Part shown: piece by piece, positions 1 through 4,699 of the stretch | How positions within the stretch are numbered: the stretch's first letter is position 1 | Layout: every line of letters begins with the position of its first letter | NCBI GenBank assembly: GCA_017408625.1 | Contig: JAFQUG010000271.1 | Location: forward strand, 1 to 6,278 | Source of the DNA: Clostridia bacterium | GTDB lineage: Bacteria > Bacillota_A > Clostridia > Oscillospirales > CAG-272 | Length of the DNA: 6,278 nucleotides | Direction of reading: 5' to 3' | Program-made: the position numbers and the translations under genes | The notes under the pieces: generated by a model | The model's input: only the letters and a program-made list of their open reading frames with translations | What the model was told of the DNA's origin: nothing | Database searches by the model: none

Positions 1-385
1 GCGCCATGAAAGCGTCAGCCTGCTCAAACCATTCCTTGGCAGCGCCGCCGTAAGTGACCATGTTGTAGTCCTGACCCAGCTCATACTTGGTCTTGAAAGA
101 GTCGTTTGCAACTGCCTTACCGTCAGCAGTATACTTAACAGTGATGTCTGCAGTGTCGAGAACGCAAGATACGATCTTGCCATCTGCGTCAACCGTAACA
201 GCTGCTGCGGTGATGGCTACCTTGCCCTGGCCGTCAGCATCCTCGGTTGCGCTGTCAGCCTTGGAAACATTGGTGTAAACGCCAAGACCGAACTTAAGGG
301 TTTGGGGCTCCTTGTCGCAGCTGACCAGCGTCATAGCGGACAGCAGCAGAAGAGCTGTGAGGAGTGTGCAAAGAATTTTTCTCAT
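1..385 (-). CDS. Putative surface lipoprotein, FMN_bind-like (C-terminus outside window)
   Basis: The first 128 residues are visible and the gene runs off the window edge. Residues 1-22 form a type II signal peptide: a basic start (MRK), a Leu-rich core, then the lipobox L20-V21-S22-C23. The mature protein should therefore be lipid-anchored on the outer face of the membrane. The rest is soluble, with a strand-turn-strand pattern around AVTVDADGKIVSCVLD (62-77) and a motif FKTKYELGQDYNM (97-109), followed by a KEWFEQADAF stretch (117-126). From memory, this pattern occurs in a family of clostridial lipoproteins annotated as hypothetical or FMN-binding; the VTVDxDGKI turn resembles the FMN_bind fold. 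No SGATxT flavin-attachment motif is seen in the visible part. The ATG at 385 has AAGGAGAG six bases upstream. Ten of eleven Lys codons are AAG, which suggests a highly expressed gene. The function is inferred, not established; it could also be a binding lipoprotein unrelated to flavin. Confidence 0.8.
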   Translation of the reverse strand, partial: MRKILCTLLTALLLLSAMTLVSCDKEPQTLKFGLGVYTNVSKADSATEDADGQGKVAITAAAVTVDADGKIVSCVLDTADITVKYTADGKAVANDSFKTKYELGQDYNMVTYGGAAKEWFEQADAFMA

Positions 386-390
386 AAATT

Positions 391-398
391 CTCTCCTT
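391..398 (-). promoter_or_regulatory. Ribosome binding site of the lipoprotein gene
   Basis: AAGGAGAG lies five bases before the ATG at 385 (bases 386-390 between). It supports that start, which is also where the signal peptide begins. Confidence 0.8.
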
Positions 399-409
399 AT
401 AATTTTTAT

Positions 410-424
410 GATATTCATCATATC
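410..424 (-). promoter_or_regulatory. Inverted repeat at the predicted transcription start (possible operator)
   Basis: GATAT-GATGA-ATATC is a 5-bp inverted repeat with a 5-base centre. It begins at the predicted +1 (about 424) of the lipoprotein promoter. A second nested repeat, ATGAT/ATCAT, overlaps it. The position suits a repressor operator or a weak 5' stem-loop. The AT-rich composition makes chance occurrence quite possible. Confidence 0.3.
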
Positions 425-430
425 TTTTGC

Positions 431-459
431 ATTATAACATACAAATATTGGCTTGTCAA
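431..459 (-). promoter_or_regulatory. Sigma-A promoter with extended -10 for the lipoprotein gene
   Basis: On the minus strand TTGACA (459-454) and TATAAT (436-431) both match consensus exactly and are separated by 17 bases. TG one base upstream of the -10 makes it an extended -10 (TGTTATAAT). The predicted start is near 424, leaving a leader of about 39 bases. The -35 begins two bases after the stop codon of the upstream Gx gene, and no terminator hairpin lies between. The lipoprotein gene may therefore be read both from this promoter and by read-through from the rnf operon. Confidence 0.9.
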
Positions 460-461
460 TA

Positions 462-962
462 CTATTTCCTCTCGGGAATACGTTTTATTAGCAAAGCTCC
501 GCAAATTCCTATCAACACACCGGAAACCGTACCCGTAACAGCCAATACGACGAGATAATAACCGAGCTCGGCAGTGCCTAAAAGCACCATAGCCATCAGA
601 ATTTGTCCTACGTTATGAAGTACACCGCCCGCAACACTGACACCCACGACCGACAAAACATCCAACTTTTTGAGCAGCAGCATGCCAAGCAAGCTCAGCA
701 CCGCTCCCGCAATGCTGTATGCAAATCCCATCATGTTGCCAAACAGCAACGCGACAGCTACCACACGGACAACGGATACGAGCGCAGCCTCCTTAAAGCC
801 ATAGCGGTAAAGCAAAAAAATGATCACGATATTGGGCAATCCCACCTTAATTCCGGGAATCACTGTAATGATAGGCGGAATCAAAATCTCAACGTAAGCA
901 AGTACCAGCGCAAGCGCGGTGCAAAGGCCGAGAAATGCTGTTTTTTGTGCGGCATTCTTCAT
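462..962 (-). CDS. Gx transporter family membrane protein (EetB-like)
   Basis: This 166-residue, very hydrophobic protein has about five membrane segments (roughly 8-30, 43-53, 57-77, 80-98 and 103-158, the last probably two helices). It matches the Gx transporter family, often mis-annotated as heptaprenyl diphosphate synthase component I. Family-like signatures are GIKVGLPNI (37-45), an Arg in a membrane segment (R66) and GGVLHNVGQ (112-120). The fold resembles ECF-type substrate-binding (S) components. The substrate is unknown; proposals for this family involve flavin, quinone or isoprenoid handling. From memory, Gx proteins partner NusG-domain-II proteins as EetB with EetA in Gram-positive extracellular electron transfer loci, and the same pair is adjacent here. 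The ATG at 962 has AAGGAG at 970-975, which overlaps the upstream stop codon. No prenyl synthase gene follows within the window, which argues against the older name. Confidence 0.88.
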   Translation of the reverse strand: MKNAAQKTAFLGLCTALALVLAYVEILIPPIITVIPGIKVGLPNIVIIFLLYRYGFKEAALVSVVRVVAVALLFGNMMGFAYSIAGAVLSLLGMLLLKKLDVLSVVGVSVAGGVLHNVGQILMAMVLLGTAELGYYLVVLAVTGTVSGVLIGICGALLIKRIPERK

Positions 963-969
963 CTCTGTA

Positions 970-975
970 CTCCTT
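970..975 (-). promoter_or_regulatory. Ribosome binding site of the Gx gene
   Basis: AAGGAG lies seven bases before the ATG at 962. Its first A is the last base of the TAA stop of the NusG-II gene (977-975), so the two genes are probably translationally coupled. Confidence 0.75.
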
Positions 976-1409
976 TATGCAACCACGTCGGGACCGCTCT
1001 CAAAATCCTTGGTTTGCACCGTAACGACAACTTTGTTCGGAAGACACACAATGCTCTCCCCCTTTCTGGAGATCGGCTTGTGTGCTGCACAAATGCCGTC
1101 CGGGCAAGTGGCCTTTTCGATATAAGCCTTTCCGTCCTTGATCACCAAGAGATTGAGTTGCTCTTTGCTTTCACCGGTGCGGATCTCCACAATGGTATCC
1201 GTATCAAGCTGATACGTACCAAAGATCTCTCCGTTTACCTTGACTACTACCTCATCACCGCCCGGGCGCAGAAAATAAAAGCCCAGCCCCAGACAGATGA
1301 CAACAGCCAGCAGCGCGGCTATAAAAATAATATCGTTTCTCAGTTTACTTCCACCGCCTATGACGGCGGTGGAAGTTGTTTTCTCTGTATTCATATTATT
1401 GCGGTTCAA
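975..1409 (-). CDS. Membrane-anchored NusG domain II protein (EetA-like)
   Basis: The product has 144 residues: a short N-terminal tail (1-25), one membrane helix (about 26-47), then an extracytoplasmic NusG_II domain (about 52-135). The domain shows the family signature CPDGIC-x2-H (C102, C107, H110) followed by KGESIVCLPNKVVV (116-129, with C122). This domain occurs alone, without the RNA-polymerase-binding part of NusG, so a transcription role is unlikely. From memory, it occurs beside Gx proteins and FMN-binding proteins, and as EetA in Listeria and Lactiplantibacillus electron transfer loci. The conserved Cys/His set could bind a cofactor or form a disulfide; this is inference. The start is probably TTG at 1409, because GGAG (1420-1417) sits seven bases upstream. 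The ATG at 1394 has no usable ribosome binding site. The TTG start overlaps the end of rnfB by 14 bases. Confidence 0.88.
   Translation of the reverse strand: MNRNNMNTEKTTSTAVIGGGSKLRNDIIFIAALLAVVICLGLGFYFLRPGGDEVVVKVNGEIFGTYQLDTDTIVEIRTGESKEQLNLLVIKDGKAYIEKATCPDGICAAHKPISRKGESIVCLPNKVVVTVQTKDFESGPDVVA
1347..1376 (-). repeat. Perfect 12-bp inverted repeat (hairpin) inside the NusG-II gene
   Basis: Arms 1347-1358 and 1365-1376 are perfectly complementary (ACTTCCACCGCC / GGCGGTGGAAGT) around a 6-base loop. The stem codes for residues 12-21 (TSTAVIGGGS) of the NusG-II protein. In the minus-strand transcript it begins 33 bases after the TTG start and is followed by AAACTGAG, with no U run, so it is not a typical terminator. 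It could affect mRNA processing or stability, or lower translation after rnfB. Confidence 0.75.
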
Positions 1410-2223
1410 AGGGTTTCTCCAGATCCGGAAAGTTTGTATGCTTCAGGCATCCGGTCGGGCAGCTTGCGACGCACGTACCGCAGCCGGTACACTTATCATA
1501 ATCAATTTTCGCCAGATTATCCTTCACCGTGATGGCATTTTCGGGACAATTCTTTTCGCACTTTTTGCAACCGATGCAAGCATTGGAACAAGCCTTGCGC
1601 GCGTCAGCGCCCTTATCCTTATTGTTACACATAACAGTGACCTTTGTTTCCTGAGGCACCAGAGAAATGATACGCTTGGGACATACGTCTACGCAAAGTC
1701 CGCAGCCAAGGCAGCGCCTGGTGTCAACACGCGCTACGCCGTCCTGCGTGCAGATTGCATTTGCCGGGCAAGCATTTGCGCAGTCACCCAGACCCAGGCA
1801 CCCGAAATTACAAGCCTCCGGACCGCCGTAAATGGCAGAAGCAGCCTTGCACGATTCAATGCCAACGTATTCTGCCTTCATATTGACCGCAGCGCACGTA
1901 CCGTTGCAATGCACATAGGCAACAACATCCTTGGGTGCTTCAACCTCGACCCCAAGGATCTCGCCGATCTCGCATGCTACGGTTTCAGCACCGGGCACGC
2001 AAAGGTTGGGCTTTGTCTTCCCGTCCGCCAGTGCGGCTGCGTAGTCGTCGCATCCCTTGAATCCGCAAGCGCCACAGTTGATGCCGGGCAGACATGCGCG
2101 GATCTTTTTCGCGGTTTCGTCTTCCTTGACAGCAAAAAACTTAGAGACAAGTGCAAGCAGAATTGCCAAAAACAAGGATACGGCAGCAGCAACCGCCAAA
2201 GCGATTAAAATATCAATCCACAT
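1396..2223 (-). CDS. rnfB: RnfB, multi-cluster ferredoxin-oxidising subunit of the Rnf complex
   Basis: RnfB accepts electrons from reduced ferredoxin on the cytoplasmic side and feeds them into the membrane part of Rnf. The 275-residue product has an N-terminal membrane helix (about 4-28). An Fe-S domain with LPGINCGACGFKGC follows (C50, C53, C58, with C75). Next is a cysteine-rich region (C106, C110, C125, C138, C142, C148, C152, C158). Three ferredoxin-type CxxCxxCxxxCP motifs close it: C171/174/177/181, C216/219/222/226 and C245/248/251/255. There are 29 cysteines in all. The pattern is that of clostridial RnfB, longer than the proteobacterial form. The start chosen is the ATG at 2223, giving MWIDILIALA, with AAGGAGG at 2240-2234. 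An in-frame upstream start at 2286 would lie inside rnfA and add a non-family extension. The gene follows rnfA by 16 bases and overlaps the next gene by 14. Confidence 0.97.
   Translation of the reverse strand: MWIDILIALAVAAAVSLFLAILLALVSKFFAVKEDETAKKIRACLPGINCGACGFKGCDDYAAALADGKTKPNLCVPGAETVACEIGEILGVEVEAPKDVVAYVHCNGTCAAVNMKAEYVGIESCKAASAIYGGPEACNFGCLGLGDCANACPANAICTQDGVARVDTRRCLGCGLCVDVCPKRIISLVPQETKVTVMCNNKDKGADARKACSNACIGCKKCEKNCPENAITVKDNLAKIDYDKCTGCGTCVASCPTGCLKHTNFPDLEKPFEPQ
1417..1420 (-). promoter_or_regulatory. Ribosome binding site that decides the TTG start of the NusG-II gene
   Basis: GGAG lies seven bases before the TTG at 1409 and 22 before the ATG at 1394. The spacing favours TTG. 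The site is inside the last codons of rnfB, consistent with coupled translation. Confidence 0.6.
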
Positions 2224-2233
2224 ACTCGTGTAT

Positions 2234-2240
2234 CCTCCTT
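2234..2240 (-). promoter_or_regulatory. Ribosome binding site of rnfB
   Basis: AAGGAGG lies ten bases before the ATG at 2223 and fixes that start over the upstream in-frame one at 2286. Its first A is the final base of the rnfA stop codon TAA. Confidence 0.8.
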
Positions 2241-2830
2241 TACGCAAACAGATTGTCCACAATGCCGCTAAAGCCCATGAACGCAAGGGAGATAAACGAT
2301 GCTGCGATCAGCGTGATCGCAATGCCCTTGAAGGGAGCGGGCACTTTGCTTTCATCAATTCTGGAGCGCATACCAGAAAACAGCACCATTGCCAGCAAGA
2401 AGCCAAGACCGCATCCAAGAGAGCTGACCATGGATTCGATAAAATTGAAGCCATCGGTGATATTGTTGATCGCCACGCCAAGCACCGCACAGTTGGTGGT
2501 GATCAGCGGCAGATACACGCCAAGACCCTTATGGAGTGAAGGCGACACCTTCTTCAAGAAGATCTCGAGCATCTGCACAAGGGCAGCAATGACCAAAATA
2601 AAGATGATAGTCTGCAGATAACCCAGGCCAAGCTTATCCAGTACGAAATACTGAATCGGCCAGGTTACGGCCGTTGCAAGCAGCATGACCGCAGTGACCG
2701 ACACACCCATACCGGTTGCCTGATCCAGCTTTTTGGAAACGCCGAGGAACGGGCAGATGCCAAGGAAGCGGCTGAGCACGTAGTTATTGACCAAGACGGA
2801 GGACATCAGAATGATAATTAACGTTTTCAT
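2240..2830 (-). CDS. rnfA: RnfA, integral membrane subunit of the Rnf complex
   Basis: The 196-residue, six-helix membrane protein pairs with RnfE. In known Rnf/NQR structures the two related, oppositely oriented subunits hold a [2Fe-2S] cluster in the middle of the membrane. The ligand cysteines are visible in the two family half-motifs: GICPFLG (C26) and TTNCAVLG (C114). The N-terminus MKTLIIILMSSVLVNNYVLS is typical of the family and the length is normal. The ATG at 2830 overlaps the rnfE stop by four bases (ATGA, 2827-2830), with AAAGGAGG at 2848-2841. The gene looks complete and ordinary. Confidence 0.97.
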   Translation of the reverse strand: MKTLIIILMSSVLVNNYVLSRFLGICPFLGVSKKLDQATGMGVSVTAVMLLATAVTWPIQYFVLDKLGLGYLQTIIFILVIAALVQMLEIFLKKVSPSLHKGLGVYLPLITTNCAVLGVAINNITDGFNFIESMVSSLGCGLGFLLAMVLFSGMRSRIDESKVPAPFKGIAITLIAASFISLAFMGFSGIVDNLFA

Positions 2831-3528
2831 TGAGCCTGCTCCTCCTTTGCCACAGCGTTACAAGCACCGCTCGCCGTACAATGTCCTGCAGAGGGGCATC
2901 CTGCGCAAGAGAAGCTCTTTTTTAGGGGAGCTTTGCCGCGCGTAATGATAAACACAAGCGCGATCAAGAGGCCGTAAACCAGCATACCGCCGGGAGCTTT
3001 TGTCATGATCTCGATCTTGAAGGGCTCAAGGAACGGAATCGAAATACCTGCAAAGCTTGCATTGCCAAGTACCTCGCGTACAGTCGCCATCGCCACAAGG
3101 GCGATCGTAAAGCCGATACCCATGCCAAGGCCGTCCAGCGCAGACTTGCCTACGGAATTTTTACCTGCGAACATTTCGGCTCTGCCGAGAATGATGCAGT
3201 TTACGGTAATGAGTGCAAGGTAAACACCTAACATATCGTAAAGTCCCGGGAAATATGCATGCACGATCATTTCCACGATGGTAACAAAGCCTGCAATGAT
3301 CACAATATAGCAAGGAATACGAACAGATTCGGGAATGATCTTACGCAAAAGCGAGATCAGCATATTGGAGCATACAAGCACTGCAAGTGCTGCAATACCC
3401 ATACCAAATGCACCCACGACGTTGGTGGTAGTGGCAAGCGTCGGACACGTGCCGAGAATCAATACCAGCACGGGGTTTTCTTTGATAATACCCTTGAGCA
3501 GAATGCCAAGATTGCTGTTATTCTTCAT
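2827..3528 (-). CDS. rnfE: RnfE, integral membrane subunit of the Rnf complex, with Cys-rich C-terminal tail
   Basis: RnfE is the partner of RnfA and helps hold the intramembrane [2Fe-2S] cluster. The 233-residue product has six membrane helices and the paired motifs GTCPTLA (C28) and TVNCIILGRAE (C111). The C-terminal tail after the last helix (about 196-233) is basic and then cysteine-rich: C208, C211, C217 and C223 (CxxC-x5-C-x5-C). NqrD-type subunits have both ends in the cytoplasm, and the RGKAPLKK stretch agrees, so the tail is probably cytoplasmic. The start chosen is the ATG at 3528. AAGGAGG (3543-3537) is eight bases upstream, whereas an in-frame GTG at 3537 overlaps that site and is unlikely to be used. 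The gene overlaps the end of rnfG by 11 bases and rnfA by four. Confidence 0.96.
   Translation of the reverse strand: MKNNSNLGILLKGIIKENPVLVLILGTCPTLATTTNVVGAFGMGIAALAVLVCSNMLISLLRKIIPESVRIPCYIVIIAGFVTIVEMIVHAYFPGLYDMLGVYLALITVNCIILGRAEMFAGKNSVGKSALDGLGMGIGFTIALVAMATVREVLGNASFAGISIPFLEPFKIEIMTKAPGGMLVYGLLIALVFIITRGKAPLKKSFSCAGCPSAGHCTASGACNAVAKEEQAQ
2841..2848 (-). promoter_or_regulatory. Ribosome binding site of rnfA
   Basis: AAAGGAGG lies ten bases before the rnfA ATG at 2830, inside the last codons of rnfE. Confidence 0.75.
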
Positions 3529-4699
3529 TTGCCACACCTCCTTCCAGAATTCTCACGGCTTCAAAGGCGCGTTCAATTGCCTTCATATATCCGTTGGTCG
3601 TAATGGTCGCACCGCTGATTCCGTCCACCTCTTTGTAGGATTCAGACGTTTTGCCGTCAAACTGACTGTAGTAGGATTCCTCACCGCAAACAGCACCGTA
3701 GCCACCGCTTTCCTCATGTGCAACCGTCAAGCACTTTTGAATCGTTCCCTCGGGAGTGATCACAACACAGATCTCAATGGGAATATTTCTTCCGGGCTGA
3801 TATGCATGGTCGTCACCAAGATAAGCAAATCCGATGCCGTTGATATTGATGATATAGTTGCCTTGTGCGGTCTTTTGGACCATGGTGATATTCTTGTTGA
3901 TTCCGCTGTCTGCGGTATCAACCGTCGTTTGTGTTTTTGCAAGCTCCGCCTTAGCCTTGGCAAGCGTTGCATGATCCGCGCTTACACCCTCGGCAAGCAC
4001 TTCCCCGTTGGCATCAACACCGATAAAGGTCTTATCAGACACATAAACGAATCCGCTGTCATTCTTTGCTGCATAGACAAAGTCAATGACGTCGTCACCA
4101 AATACGGGCATCTTGATAAACTCACCGTTTGCTGCAGGCAAGGCTGCTGCAAGGTTATCGGCAAAGATCTCTTCTTCTGTGCGAAGATCGGCAGAGCCAC
4201 CGGACATGATAATCGCGGCATTGATGGCATCCTTGATCGCATCCTTATAAGCCTGCGTTGTCTTGGTAGCACCCGAAATGGTCTCAACTGCAGCTACCTG
4301 CTCGGCATTCTTGTCGGTGAAGTTTTCGCCGTAAGTCTTTTCCTTACCCAAGGTTTCGGTCGAGGAAAGACACTTTGCACCGCTGACGGTGCCGTCTGCT
4401 CTGACACCGCAGATAATCACAAAGTTATTACCATAACCGGTGGTGGTCAGCTGAATGACAAATCCGCCGCCTTCTTCCTTATGGGCCTGTGTAACGGTTG
4501 CGGGCAATTCATATGCAGAGAGATCAACAGCTTCGAAATTCTTCCCTTCGGGCATGACCTCAAGCAATGCAGCGTTTGCTGCAGCGTTCTGGTTTTCTTG
4601 AATGATGGGAGCGGTAATGCTGTTCACAAGAGCTAACAGGACCGTCATGACCGTACAAATTCCTACGAGAACGATAATAGACTTGATTGATTTTTTCAT
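3518..4699 (-). CDS. rnfG: RnfG with duplicated FMN-binding domain
   Basis: RnfG is the extracytoplasmic subunit that carries covalent FMN. Usual members are about 180-210 residues; this one is 393. It has one N-terminal membrane helix (about 7-28), then FMN_bind domain 1 (about 42-165). Its GATKT-type attachment motif is E139-T-I-S-G-A-T-K-T147. A linking region (about 176-260) follows, whose first part (LAAALPAANGEF, then FVYAAKNDSGFVYV and GVDANGEV) resembles the front half of another RnfG-type unit. FMN_bind domain 2 (about 275-388) ends in D359-G-I-S-G-A-T-I-T367. From family knowledge the last Thr of each motif takes the flavin, so T147 and T367 are the candidate sites. Domain 1 also keeps STETLG, matching the family's ETPGLG region. 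The ATG at 4699 overlaps the rnfD stop (ATGA), with GGGAGG nine bases upstream. The reading frame is continuous, so this is not a misassembled gene pair by any visible sign. Confidence 0.95.
   Translation of the reverse strand: MKKSIKSIIVLVGICTVMTVLLALVNSITAPIIQENQNAAANAALLEVMPEGKNFEAVDLSAYELPATVTQAHKEEGGGFVIQLTTTGYGNNFVIICGVRADGTVSGAKCLSSTETLGKEKTYGENFTDKNAEQVAAVETISGATKTTQAYKDAIKDAINAAIIMSGGSADLRTEEEIFADNLAAALPAANGEFIKMPVFGDDVIDFVYAAKNDSGFVYVSDKTFIGVDANGEVLAEGVSADHATLAKAKAELAKTQTTVDTADSGINKNITMVQKTAQGNYIININGIGFAYLGDDHAYQPGRNIPIEICVVITPEGTIQKCLTVAHEESGGYGAVCGEESYYSQFDGKTSESYKEVDGISGATITTNGYMKAIERAFEAVRILEGGVANEE
3537..3543 (-). promoter_or_regulatory. Ribosome binding site that decides the rnfE start
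   Basis: AAGGAGG lies eight bases before the ATG at 3528. Its last G is also the first base of the in-frame GTG at 3537, which rules that GTG out as the usual start. Confidence 0.85.

Noticed and set aside
462..962. Heptaprenyl diphosphate synthase component I
   Set aside because: This is the older name of the family. No catalytic prenyl synthase partner is seen, and the NusG-II neighbour points to a Gx/EetB-type role.
1347..1380. Rho-independent terminator for the plus strand (stem followed by TTGTTTT)
   Set aside because: No plus-strand gene ends there and the T run is interrupted. On the minus strand no T run follows the stem.
603..1532. Long plus-strand open frame of 309 codons
   Set aside because: It lies antisense across the Gx, NusG-II and rnfB genes, and its His/Gln/Arg-rich product looks like no protein family. 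It is a shadow of the coding strand.
1396..2223. The many cysteines of RnfB as a novel Fe-S arrangement
   Set aside because: The extra middle cysteine block and the several ferredoxin motifs are the normal clostridial RnfB pattern as I know it.
2224..2286. Upstream in-frame start for rnfB at 2286
   Set aside because: It would add 21 residues that lie inside rnfA and match no RnfB N-terminus. The ATG at 2223 has a full AAGGAGG.
2304..2320. 7-bp inverted repeat GCGATCA-GCG-TGATCGC in rnfA
   Set aside because: It is short, in coding sequence, and GATC-containing words are frequent throughout the window.
3335..4636. Plus-strand open frame of 433 codons antisense to rnfG
   Set aside because: It is longer than rnfG itself, but the rnfG frame has clear domains, a ribosome binding site and operon overlaps. 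The antisense frame has no recognisable domain.
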